From contig OY730477.1 in the NCBI GenBank assembly GCA_963422745.1, forward strand, positions 124,001 through 188,000: 64,000 nucleotides of DNA, in the 5' to 3' direction. The position numbers and the translations under genes were made by a program. Positions 27,390 through 35,230 of the stretch are shown piece after piece. Every line of letters starts with the position of its first letter. Position 1 is the first letter of the stretch. The notes beneath the pieces were generated by a model. The model did no database searches. It was not told where the DNA came from and saw only the letters and a program-made list of their open reading frames with translations. Source of the stretch: G963422745 sp963422745 (GTDB lineage Bacteria > Actinomycetota > Acidimicrobiia > Acidimicrobiales > Aldehydirespiratoraceae).

Positions 27390-28180
27390 TGCGCCGCCTC
27401 CACCGGGCGGCCCAGATACGCCTCAATGACGTCGGGATCAGCGGACACCTCGGCATAGTTCCCGGCGGCGATGGTCTCTCCGTGGTCAAGCACCACCACC
27501 CGATCCGACACCTCGGCCACGACACTCATGTCATGTTCGATCATCACAATCGTGATGCCCCACTCACTACGGAGCCTGCCGATCAAGGTGGTTAGCTCGG
27601 CAGATTCTTTGGGATTCATGCCCGCAACCGGTTCGTCAAGAAGGATGATCTTGGGTTTGGTAGCCATGGCACGGGCGATTTCGAGGCGTCGACGGTTGGC
27701 GTACGACAACATTGATGCGGGCTGATCGAGTCGGTAGCCAACAAGACGAGAACCGAAGAAACCGAGGACCTTCTCCCCGAATTCGCGTATCGACTGTTCC
27801 TCTCGCCTGAAGGCCCGGGTTTGCAGCAACGCCCCCCACAGGCCCTGAGAGGTGCGACAATGCTGGGCGACCATGACATTTTCCAGGATCGTCATGTTGG
27901 AGAACAGTCGAACGTTTTGGAACGTGCGGGCGATTCCGAGCGCGGTGATCCGGTTCGGGTCGAGCCCAATCAGCGATTCGCCTTCAAAGACGATGTCACC
28001 GTCGGTAGGCGCAACCATCCCGGAGACCATGTTGAAAAAAGTGGTCTTGCCTGCACCGTTAGGGCCGATCACCGACACGATCTCACCTTCGTTCACATGG
28101 AAGTCGAGATTGCGCAAAGCATGCAGACCCCCGAACGTGACGCTCAGGTTGTCGATGGTAAGCAACCGGTGCTCGGTCAT
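27386..28180 (-). CDS. livG: Branched-chain amino acid-type ABC transporter ATPase, LivG
   Basis: Second ATPase of the importer, 264 aa. Walker A GPNGAGKTTFFNM (about 38-50), Walker B KIILLDEPVAGMNP, and IVMIEHDMSVVAEVSDRVVV with the switch His. The ABC signature is unusual: LSYANRRRLEIARAMA where LSYGQQRRLEIARAL is usual, so the Gly-Gln pair is replaced by Ala-Asn. The C-terminus (VSADPDVIEAYLG) is typical of LivG. ATG 28180 overlaps the livM stop by 4 bases. It is expected to form a heterodimer with LivF. Confidence 0.94.
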   Translation of the reverse strand: MTEHRLLTIDNLSVTFGGLHALRNLDFHVNEGEIVSVIGPNGAGKTTFFNMVSGMVAPTDGDIVFEGESLIGLDPNRITALGIARTFQNVRLFSNMTILENVMVAQHCRTSQGLWGALLQTRAFRREEQSIREFGEKVLGFFGSRLVGYRLDQPASMLSYANRRRLEIARAMATKPKIILLDEPVAGMNPKESAELTTLIGRLRSEWGITIVMIEHDMSVVAEVSDRVVVLDHGETIAAGNYAEVSADPDVIEAYLGRPVEAAQ

Positions 28181-29976
28181 TGAGGCGCCATCTCGTCATC
28201 TGTGTCAGCTTGATCTGCTAACCAAGCGTCCTGAAGGAACTCAGTGTGATGCAGCTCCCGGGTGCGCCGAACGTTCGGAATGAGGCCTTCGGGTCGCATC
28301 AGCATCATCCACACAAGCAGCACCCCGTAGATGAGCAACTTGAAGCTTGAGAACTCCTGCAGCAGACCGGGTTGGCGGGGTCCGCCGAGCACTCCGATCA
28401 GCACCACTGAACCGGCGACGACCCCGACAATATTCCCCATGCCGCCGACGATCACGACGACGAGGATCACGATCGACACCAAGATGATAAAGCTCGACGG
28501 GAACACCGAGCCTACCTTGGCGGCGAAAATCGCACCTGAAAACGAAGCCAGCACCGCACCCACAACGAAAGCCATCAACTTGATGTTCACGGTGTTGATG
28601 CCCATGGCTTCCGCCACCGATTCGTCTTCTCGGACGGCCATCCAAGCTCTTCCGAGCCGCGACTTCTCCAACCGCCAAGACACGTAAATTGCCAGTGCAC
28701 AAAAGGCAGCGACCAGATAGAAAACGGCCCGCGGGTCGGTGCCCTTGACCGTGAACAGGCCGAACACGGAGACCCCAGGGATGTTGGTGACGCCTTGCGC
28801 TCCGCCGGTGTAGCCGCTGAGCCAGTCCGATAGGAACAACAAGCGGATGATCTCACCGAATCCGAGCGTCACGATAGCGAGATAGTCGCCGCGCATCCGG
28901 ATGACAGGTGCACCAATGAACAGCCCGGTCGCCGCCGCGAAAACGATCACCACCAGCAATGCCACGAACCAAGGTGTGTGCGGCACCCAGTCAGGCCACG
29001 CGTCGCCACGGTTCGCCGACGTCAGGATGGCTGCCGTATAGCCACCCACCGCGAAGAACGCCACATAGCCGAGGTCAAGAATGCCTGCAAGGCCGACCAC
29101 GATGTTCAATCCCAGCGCAAGCAACAAGAACAGTCCGACATTCGCCAAGAGTTCGTTGGTGATGCCGCCAAGGAGCTGAGGCAACCCCACTATCGCGATC
29201 ACAATCACGGCGAGCACCACTGCGTTGCCTTGTGTTCGACGGTTTCCCTCCAGCGCGGAGAAGCGGGCCCGTGCACCAGACACGACTGAGCGCCCCCACC
29301 AGGAGTACGCAACTGCGAGGACACCAATCAACAAAGCGCCCGCAATGTCCAGACCACCCTTCGGGGCATACACGAAGTCGGATACATCTTCCAGGCCCAT
29401 GTCGCCAAAGATGTCGGTGAGGACCGTCTCCAGGACGGCGCTCAGCAGGATCGTTATCGCAGGTGTCACGATCAGTCTTCGAACCCGAGGAGAGACAATG
29501 TGCATTCCGCCAGCGATCGCCCCGAGTACGGCGCCCAGCAGCGGCCAGATGACCACTGCACTGGCTGCACTGCCCCCTATCGAGAGTTTCTCCAGGGTTT
29601 GTGGACTCCAGTTAACCAGCGGATCACGAATATCGAAGTTGTGGATCCCCAGGGTCAGCAACGACAGGCCAATGCAGCCAACAAGACCGGTCATTGCCCC
29701 GGCGGCTACTTCACGTCCGCCCTTGGCATGCACGGTCATTCCTTCAAGGACCGCTTCACGTCCGGCCATGTATCCGGTCACGGGTATCAGCCACAACAGC
29801 GACAGGTCACCGAGCGAGAACCCTGCAACGAGGTCAAAGTCGCCCATCTCCACAGGCATATTGGACAAAGCAATAAACACCAGCGTCAGGGCGGTGACGG
29901 CACCGATGCTGCCGATTCGATGCCAGTCCTGATCCAACGCAGCTCGTGGCGGGACCAGGGTCGCTTCAGGACTCAT
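28177..29976 (-). CDS. livM: ABC transporter permease LivM with long N-terminal membrane extension
   Basis: Inner-membrane permease. At 599 aa it is much longer than common LivM proteins (about 320-430). The conserved part begins near residue 275 (LLANVGLFLLLALGLNIVVG, LAGILDLGYVAFFAVGGYTAA) and ends with the cytoplasmic EAA-like segment (KSRLGRAWMAVREDESVAEA) and GGMGNIVGVVAGSV. The first 260 residues contain about five or six further hydrophobic segments (for example IGAVTALTLVFIALSNM and RRLIVTPAITILLSAVLETV), so there is extra membrane structure. ATG 29976 overlaps the livH stop (ATGA). Its role in substrate recognition or complex assembly is unknown. Confidence 0.92.
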   Translation of the reverse strand: MSPEATLVPPRAALDQDWHRIGSIGAVTALTLVFIALSNMPVEMGDFDLVAGFSLGDLSLLWLIPVTGYMAGREAVLEGMTVHAKGGREVAAGAMTGLVGCIGLSLLTLGIHNFDIRDPLVNWSPQTLEKLSIGGSAASAVVIWPLLGAVLGAIAGGMHIVSPRVRRLIVTPAITILLSAVLETVLTDIFGDMGLEDVSDFVYAPKGGLDIAGALLIGVLAVAYSWWGRSVVSGARARFSALEGNRRTQGNAVVLAVIVIAIVGLPQLLGGITNELLANVGLFLLLALGLNIVVGLAGILDLGYVAFFAVGGYTAAILTSANRGDAWPDWVPHTPWFVALLVVIVFAAATGLFIGAPVIRMRGDYLAIVTLGFGEIIRLLFLSDWLSGYTGGAQGVTNIPGVSVFGLFTVKGTDPRAVFYLVAAFCALAIYVSWRLEKSRLGRAWMAVREDESVAEAMGINTVNIKLMAFVVGAVLASFSGAIFAAKVGSVFPSSFIILVSIVILVVVIVGGMGNIVGVVAGSVVLIGVLGGPRQPGLLQEFSSFKLLIYGVLLVWMMLMRPEGLIPNVRRTRELHHTEFLQDAWLADQADTDDEMAPQ

Positions 29977-31193
29977 GCCCGATCCTCCGCCGACAGACGC
30001 TCACCGAAAAGACCGGTCGGCTTCAGCAACAGCACCAAGATCAGCACAGCGAAGGCCACCGCATCACGGAGTTGGGAGACACCGTCGACTCCTAGCGGTT
30101 CCAAGATCAGCAAGGGCGCCACCGACTCGGCACTTCCGAGAGCGACACCTCCGGCCATCGACCCTCCGAGATTTCCGATCCCTCCTACAACTGCGGCGGA
30201 GAAGGCCTTGATTCCGGGCAGGAATCCGGTTGTGTGTGTCACGGAGCGAAACAGAACCCCCCAAAGGATCCCTGCCACACCAGCCATGGCTCCACCAACT
30301 GCGAAGGTCGTGACAATTATCCGGTTGACATCGATACCCATCAACGAGGCGATTTCTTTGTCCTCGGCCACAGCCCGCATGGCTTTGCCGGTCTTGGTGC
30401 GCTCTACCAGGTACCAAAGGACAAACATCGCCACGGCTGCGACCACCACCACCAGCAGGCGGGTACCTTCGATCTGCAGGCCAGCAATGTTGCGCTTTTG
30501 AGTCAACCATTCGGGCATGTCTGGGTAGGACTTGGTCCCAGGCCCAAGCAACACCACCGACACGTTCTGCAAGAAGAACGAGATTCCGATCGATGTGATT
30601 AGCGGAATCAACCGCGGCATTCCGCGCAGAGGCCGGTAGGCAACTCTTTCCATCACGACAGCGGTCATCGTGGAGACCACGATCGACACCAGCAGCACGA
30701 ACATCAAAGACAGAACAAAGTTGTTGTGCCAGGCACCGGATTCTTCGAGTTTCACACTTGTGATCATCCCAGTCATGGCACCCACCATGAACACTTCTCC
30801 GTGGGCGAAGTTGATGAAACCCAGCACCCCGTAGACCATGGAGTAGCCGAGTGCAAGCAGGCCATACATCGATCCCTGCGACAACCCCGAGATGATCAGG
30901 CCCTCAAATTGCTCCGAACTCAGCCCTGCGGCGTCGCTGTTCAGGCGCGAAGCCAGCGGATTGTCCGGATCAATTTGCTGCCAGATGAAGGCCAACAGCC
31001 CGAAGGTGATCATGGTGACCATAACAACCTTGAGGACAAGCAAGAAGCGGTCAACACCGGTTCTGCGCACCGTTTTGTATCTGCTTGTGATAGCCAAGAT
31101 CAGCTCCAAGGAACCCGCATTTCGCACATTAGTGCTTGTCGTTGGTTTGGTGCTTGTCGTTGGTTTCGGGTCGGCAAGCACCCGTATACGCAT
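29973..31193 (-). CDS. livH: ABC transporter permease LivH
   Basis: Inner-membrane permease partner of LivM, 406 aa. Core blocks: ISGLSQGSMYGLLALGYSMVYGVLGFINFAHGE (conserved LivH start, about 100-132, seen in pieces), the EAA-like AVAEDKEIASLMGIDVNRII, and GGIGNLGGSMAGG. The N-terminus MRIRVLADPKPTTSTKPTTS contains an 18-bp tandem repeat and is not conserved-looking; a hydrophobic segment follows (FLLVLKVVMVTMITFGLLAF). ATG 31193 is favoured because GGGGGAGG lies a few bases upstream. That ribosome site is buried in a perfect hairpin (31192-31227). Confidence 0.92.
   Translation of the reverse strand: MRIRVLADPKPTTSTKPTTSTNVRNAGSLELILAITSRYKTVRRTGVDRFLLVLKVVMVTMITFGLLAFIWQQIDPDNPLASRLNSDAAGLSSEQFEGLIISGLSQGSMYGLLALGYSMVYGVLGFINFAHGEVFMVGAMTGMITSVKLEESGAWHNNFVLSLMFVLLVSIVVSTMTAVVMERVAYRPLRGMPRLIPLITSIGISFFLQNVSVVLLGPGTKSYPDMPEWLTQKRNIAGLQIEGTRLLVVVVAAVAMFVLWYLVERTKTGKAMRAVAEDKEIASLMGIDVNRIIVTTFAVGGAMAGVAGILWGVLFRSVTHTTGFLPGIKAFSAAVVGGIGNLGGSMAGGVALGSAESVAPLLILEPLGVDGVSQLRDAVAFAVLILVLLLKPTGLFGERLSAEDRA
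31132..31167. repeat. 18-bp tandem pair within the livH 5' coding end
   Basis: GTGCTTGTCGTTGGTTTG is present at 31132-31149 and again, with one change, at 31150-31167. In frame it gives the KPTTST/KPTTST peptide repeat at the LivH N-terminus. Confidence 0.85.
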
Positions 31194-31227
31194 GAGACCT
31201 CCCCCAGCAGCCTGGGGGAGGTCTCAT
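31192..31227 (-). promoter_or_regulatory. livH: Perfect 16-bp hairpin sequestering the livH ribosome-binding site
   Basis: Left arm 31192-31207 and right arm 31212-31227 are perfect inverted repeats with a 4-base loop (ATGAGACCTCCCCCAG / CTGGGGGAGGTCTCAT). On the minus strand the 3' arm holds GGGGGAGG and the first two bases of the livH start codon. A smaller 8-bp hairpin (GTCCGACC / GGTCGGAC, 31236-31255) precedes it. Both lie in the 82-bp gap after the binding-protein gene. They should lower translation of livH and may protect the upstream message from decay. There is no T-run, so it is not a classical terminator. Confidence 0.85.
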
Positions 31228-31275
31228 TGGTTTGTGTCCGACCGCCGGGTCGGACGGGCTAGGTGAGCAGGCCTG

Positions 31276-32622
31276 TTAGGGCGCGTACTCAAAGACGACG
31301 TTGGCCTTTCCGGCTTCAATGTCGGCAGGATCGGTGTGATGGATTACCGCGATCCTCTGGGAACCGCAATCGCCGAAGTCGTCGCAGTTGATGGTGCCAA
31401 TGATGCCGCTGTAGTCGCGTACGGCCGTCAGGGCTGCGCGAACACCCGCCTTGTCGATAACGAGTTGATCAGCGTCGTTGACCTCTGAGGATTCCTCGAT
31501 GGCATTCAACAGCATTGCGGTGGCGTCGTAGCCGTGACCCCAGAATGGTGATGCTGGGGTCTCGCCATGATTAGCCTCGTAGTCTTCCAAGAAATCGTTG
31601 GCGGTCTTGTCGGTATGTTCGTTTCTGTTCTCGCCGAACCGCACGTCAGGGCCCGAGAAATAGAGTCCTTCGGATTGGCTCAATGCCATGAAGTCATCGT
31701 TGAGTAGACCATCCGCGGCAAGCAACTGAGTGTTTTCGAGACCCGCCACCGTTCGGGCCTGCTCAGCCACATGGTTGCCAGCAGGCTGGAAGATTGGAAA
31801 GAACAACGCCTCCGGAGAGTTCACGGCGAGCTCGGTGAGAGCCGGAACCATGTCGGTATCCTCCTTGCCGACGGCCGTGAACCCAGTGATCGTGCCACCA
31901 ATTCCTTCGAACGCATCAGAGAAGGCCTTACCGAGGCCTTGGGTGTAGGGATCTCCGTCGTGGATTACTGCAGCGGTGACCAAGCCGAGCTTGTTGTGCA
32001 CGAACCTGGCCATTGCCGCACCCTGATACAGGTCATTGTGGGCGGTGCGGTAGTAGCCGGGGTGATAGTTCTCGCCAGCATTGCCTTTGAGATCCGAGGT
32101 GAGCGCCGGAGATGTGTTTGATGCCGAGATCATCACGATGCCTGCCTCACTGATCAGCGGTGAGGCAGCCGTCGCCGCCCCGGAACACGACGTTCCGATG
32201 ACGCCAACTATCTGCGCGTCGGCGACGATGGTCTGAGCTGCGGCTTGTCCGCCATCGGCGGAGCAGAGATCATCAAGGCCGTTGCCGATCGATACCGAAA
32301 AGCCGTGTATGTCGCCGTAATCAGCAACGGCGGCTTCAACGGCCCGCTGAATCGGGATTCCCAGGAACGCCACGTCGCCAGTGATGGCATTGAGGGAGCG
32401 GATCTGGATCTCCTCCCCTTCGTCCACAACGATCTTCTCGGTGTCGTCAACAGCCGGTTCGGTATCGGTAACCGCCGGTTCGGTATCGGTAACCGCCGGT
32501 TCGGTATCGGTAACCGCCGGTTCGGTGTCGGTATCAGCCGTTTCGTCGTCGTCGCCGCAGGCCGCCGCGACCAGCGAGAATGCAAGTGCGACGGCCAAGA
32601 CCTTCGCAAATAAGTGCTTCAT
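31276..32622 (-). CDS. Branched-chain amino acid-type substrate-binding lipoprotein
   Basis: Extracytoplasmic binding protein of the Leu/Ile/Val type-I fold, first gene of the importer operon. The chosen start is ATG 32622 (MKHLFAKVLAVALAFSLVAA), with GGAGGG 8 bases upstream, rather than the ORF start at 32655. A lipoprotein signal ends in VAAAC with Cys at about 22. Next comes an acidic linker made of four TEPAVTD-type heptads, encoded by a 21-bp tandem repeat, then the periplasmic-type binding domain (AITGDVAFLGIPIQRAVEAA, GTSCSGAATAASPLISEAG, SASNTSPALT). Length is 448 aa. Its distance to livH and the intervening hairpins suggest higher expression than the membrane genes. Ligand unknown. 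Confidence 0.94.
   Translation of the reverse strand: MKHLFAKVLAVALAFSLVAAACGDDDETADTDTEPAVTDTEPAVTDTEPAVTDTEPAVDDTEKIVVDEGEEIQIRSLNAITGDVAFLGIPIQRAVEAAVADYGDIHGFSVSIGNGLDDLCSADGGQAAAQTIVADAQIVGVIGTSCSGAATAASPLISEAGIVMISASNTSPALTSDLKGNAGENYHPGYYRTAHNDLYQGAAMARFVHNKLGLVTAAVIHDGDPYTQGLGKAFSDAFEGIGGTITGFTAVGKEDTDMVPALTELAVNSPEALFFPIFQPAGNHVAEQARTVAGLENTQLLAADGLLNDDFMALSQSEGLYFSGPDVRFGENRNEHTDKTANDFLEDYEANHGETPASPFWGHGYDATAMLLNAIEESSEVNDADQLVIDKAGVRAALTAVRDYSGIIGTINCDDFGDCGSQRIAVIHHTDPADIEAGKANVVFEYAP
32456..32539. repeat. 21-bp in-frame tandem repeat in the binding-protein linker
   Basis: GGTTCGGTATCGGTAACCGCC is repeated at 32456, 32477 and 32498, with a diverged fourth copy at 32519-32539. 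The unit length is a multiple of 3, so it expands the linker after the lipobox without changing frame. Confidence 0.92.
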
Positions 32623-32763
32623 ACGTTGTGCCCTCCATATCCATCGCCGCGGCATTGAGTCACCGCTTGGCAGTGTGGCTTATGTACCACACCCTAGCGA
32701 TCGTACCCACAGGCTCACCACGGCTTGAACAAAGGTGACCCTAACCTAAAGCGGCTCGGTGAT

Positions 32764-33435
32764 CTACGTCTCTGCCATGATCTCATCAACGGGACCAACA
32801 AGGCCCGTATAGAACGAACCGAACTCGGCGTAGATAGCCGATGCGGTGTCATAACGCATAGTGTAAACGGCGTCCTTCAGGTCGTTGAGGTGAACGCCGA
32901 ACAGCGTGACGCCCCATTCCCAGTCGTCGAGCCCTGTTGACGCTGTGATGAGCTGCACAATGCGGCGCGCGAATTTCCGTCCCGAAGCACCGTGTTCATA
33001 CATGAGGACCTTGCGCTGATCGAAATCAAGTCGGTACCAGTTATTTTCGGGATCACGGCGCTTGGTCATCGGGTAGAAACACCAGGCGTGTTTGCCTTCC
33101 GGCGGCAGTTCGGGATACAACCGCGTCTTCTTCATCGCCGCGGGAATTGTGGCGGCGTACTCGGAGACCTCAGTGATCGAAACGAAGCTGTCAACCAACG
33201 TAAGGCCCGCTGCCACTAGCGACGTCTGCAGATCCCGAAGCTGCCACGCATTCACAGCCTGCGCCATGAAGCACAGGTCGGCCTTGTGGCCCAACACGGC
33301 AACCGTGACCACCTGCAAGTCGGATTGGTTCACTGCCTCTATGACGGCTTCGGTGTTGGTGGCGGCGCTGCGGTCGCAGAACAGGTGAATAACGGCCTGG
33401 CCTTCGCTGACGACCACAGGATCGGGCATGCTCAA
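32764..33435 (-). CDS. hemQ: Coproheme decarboxylase HemQ (chlorite dismutase family)
   Basis: Last step of the coproporphyrin-dependent haem pathway: oxidative decarboxylation of coproheme to haem b, cytoplasmic. The 223 aa carry HemQ landmarks: FYPMTKRRDPENNWYRLD (about 120-137, with the catalytic-type Tyr), LMYEHGASGRKFARRI with the axial His (about 147), and STGLDDWEWGVTLFGVHLNDLKDAVYTMR (family block, given here in parts). The distal Arg of true chlorite dismutases is not evident, which favours HemQ. The start is ATG 33435, or the next ATG 6 bases on. No other hem gene is in the window. It diverges from the aminotransferase gene. Confidence 0.93.
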   Translation of the reverse strand: MSMPDPVVVSEGQAVIHLFCDRSAATNTEAVIEAVNQSDLQVVTVAVLGHKADLCFMAQAVNAWQLRDLQTSLVAAGLTLVDSFVSITEVSEYAATIPAAMKKTRLYPELPPEGKHAWCFYPMTKRRDPENNWYRLDFDQRKVLMYEHGASGRKFARRIVQLITASTGLDDWEWGVTLFGVHLNDLKDAVYTMRYDTASAIYAEFGSFYTGLVGPVDEIMAET

Positions 33436-33520
33436 AGTGTACGAGCAATCACCGCGCTAGTGGCCTCTTGAGCGGGCACCATGATCCCCGAAGCATCCCG
33501 ACACCAGATGGAATGACGAA

Positions 33521-34441
33521 GTGAGTAGCACACATCAAGCCTCGCCCGACGATCGCAACGATTCGATCTTGATCTTCATCAACGGGGACTTCTGCAAACG
33601 TCAAGAAGCCAGGATCTCCGTATTCGACAGCGGATTTCTGGTCGGTGACGGAATCTGGGAGGGAATACGTCTGCACAACGGCGTGTTCGCGTTCCTTGAC
33701 CGACACCTCGATCGGCTTTTTGCTGGTGCCGCAGCGACCGGAATCAACATCGGGATGGATCGTTTCGGTATCGAGAATGCGTTGCGGGCCACTGTCGAAC
33801 GCAACAAGATGAGAGACGGTGTACACGTCCGGCTGATGGTCACCCGCGGCAACAAGCGGACACCGTCACAACATCCGTCCAACAACGTGGGCTCGGCGAA
33901 CATCGTGATCATCGCTGAGTACAAGCATGCCGATCCCGATGTAGCAGTCGGCGGCATCTCATTGTTCACCTCCACAGTCCGTCGCCCATCGCCGGACACC
34001 TTGGACCAGAGGCTCAACTGTCACTCCAAACTGCACGAAGTGATCGCTCTTATCCAGGCAACCGAAGCTGGCGCGGACGAGGCGCTGATGCTGGATCCCA
34101 CAGGTGCGGTGGCCACATGCAACGCCACCAACTTCTTCGTCGTTCGGGGGGCGCAAGTGTGGACATCAACTGGCCACTACAACCTCAACGGCATCACATC
34201 TGCCGTGCTACTTGAGGAGGCCGAAACCGCTGGTATCCCGGCTCAGCGGCGGGTCTTCTCCTTGACCGATGTGTATTCCGCCGACGAAGCCTTCGTCACG
34301 GGAACATTCGGCGGAATCACCCCTGTTCACACGGTCGACGGTCGCCGGATCGGACGTTACGTTCCGGGCCCGGTTACACGACGCCTCCAAGCTCTGTACG
34401 AATCCCGTCTCGCCCACGAATGCGCAATGGTGCAGCCATGA
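33521..34441 (+). CDS. Class IV PLP aminotransferase with atypical PLP-site residue
   Basis: Fold-type IV aminotransferase related to branched-chain and D-amino-acid aminotransferases, 306 aa from GTG 33521. Conserved parts include SVFDSGFLVGDGIWEGIR (about 33-50), FLDRHLDRLFAGA, GADEALMLDPTGAV, and the phosphate-site GTFGGITPV. The Schiff-base Lys is probably K170 in NCHSKLHEV. The family Glu that contacts the pyridine nitrogen (V-x-E-x-N-A-T-N) is Thr199 here (VATCNATNFF). I think a subgroup shares this change. The stop overlaps the ATG of a sulfotransferase-like gene (ATGA). In other organisms similar domains are fused, which supports a joint role. Confidence 0.88.
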   Translation: MSSTHQASPDDRNDSILIFINGDFCKRQEARISVFDSGFLVGDGIWEGIRLHNGVFAFLDRHLDRLFAGAAATGINIGMDRFGIENALRATVERNKMRDGVHVRLMVTRGNKRTPSQHPSNNVGSANIVIIAEYKHADPDVAVGGISLFTSTVRRPSPDTLDQRLNCHSKLHEVIALIQATEAGADEALMLDPTGAVATCNATNFFVVRGAQVWTSTGHYNLNGITSAVLLEEAETAGIPAQRRVFSLTDVYSADEAFVTGTFGGITPVHTVDGRRIGRYVPGPVTRRLQALYESRLAHECAMVQP

Positions 34442-35157
34442 CGTCGGTTCGTCGTGTGCAGTGCTGGTCGGGTCCTCGCAACATCTCTACGGCGTTGATG
34501 TACTCCTGGGGTCAGCGACCTGATACCACCGTGATTGACGAACCCTTCTACGCCCACTACCTGTCGCTGGACGACCGCGGCCATCCCGGCGTTGCCGAAG
34601 TGCTCAAATCCCAAAGCACAGACGCAGACGAGGTCATCCGAAGTGTCATCTTTGGTCCCTGCCCCACACCGGTGCTCTACATCAAGCAGATGGCGCACCA
34701 TCTCAAGGGGGTGGATCGCAGCCATCTCCGCCACACCGACAACATCTTGCTTGTGCGGAACCCCCACAAGGTCCTCAGATCGCTGTCGGTACAACTCCCG
34801 GACTGCGATCTTTCCGATACGGGCCTGGTGGAGTCGGTCGAGGTACTCGATGCGATACTCGCCGAAGGTGCCGTCCCTATCGTTATCGAATCGCAGGCGC
34901 TGCTGCGCGACCCGGCCACCATGCTCGCTGCGGTATGCGAGCGGCTGGATCTCGAATTCGACGAGTCGATGCTCACCTGGCCGAAAGGTCCGAAACCCTC
35001 AGACGGCGTGTGGGCACCGTATTGGTACCACAACGTGCACCGCTCCACCGGTTTCGTTTCGTATCAGCCGAAGCAGGAGTCCGTTCCGGACCGGTTGCTG
35101 CCGGTGCTCAATCAGGCGCTCCCGCTGTTCGAACGGTTGGTGACATACAGTGTCTGA
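34438..35157 (+). CDS. Sulfotransferase-family protein coupled to class IV aminotransferase
   Basis: P-loop sulfotransferase-like protein of 239 aa. The 5' phosphosulfate-binding-like loop is CWSGPRNISTALMYSW (about 9-24), followed by the DEPFYAHYL motif characteristic of a bacterial group often linked or fused to branched-chain aminotransferase-like domains. A later LLVRNPHKVLRSL matches the 3' phosphate region of the fold. ATG 34438 is chosen, not the ORF start at 34420, because it forms an ATGA overlap with the aminotransferase stop. The acceptor is unknown, and the family includes members without proven sulfotransfer. The pair is transcribed away from hemQ. Confidence 0.83.
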   Translation: MTSVRRVQCWSGPRNISTALMYSWGQRPDTTVIDEPFYAHYLSLDDRGHPGVAEVLKSQSTDADEVIRSVIFGPCPTPVLYIKQMAHHLKGVDRSHLRHTDNILLVRNPHKVLRSLSVQLPDCDLSDTGLVESVEVLDAILAEGAVPIVIESQALLRDPATMLAAVCERLDLEFDESMLTWPKGPKPSDGVWAPYWYHNVHRSTGFVSYQPKQESVPDRLLPVLNQALPLFERLVTYSV

Positions 35158-35191
35158 CCGGCTGTGGTTACGTGGACTGCCATCGCCCGCC

Positions 35192-35221
35192 GTGGTCTGA
35201 ACAGCTGTGGTCTGAACAGCT
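35192..35221. repeat. 15-bp tandem pair between convergent genes
   Basis: GTGGTCTGAACAGCT occurs at 35192-35206 and immediately again at 35207-35221, in the 73-bp gap between the sulfotransferase and fdhD stops. Confidence 0.85.
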
Positions 35222-35230
35222 GCGGAGCGG

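Noticed and set aside
29500..30501. 333-aa plus-strand ORF
   Set aside because: Antisense to livM and livH, Thr/Pro/Arg-rich, no domain.
31192..31227. Rho-independent terminator
   Set aside because: The stem lacks a following T-run on either strand and its arm holds the livH ribosome site.
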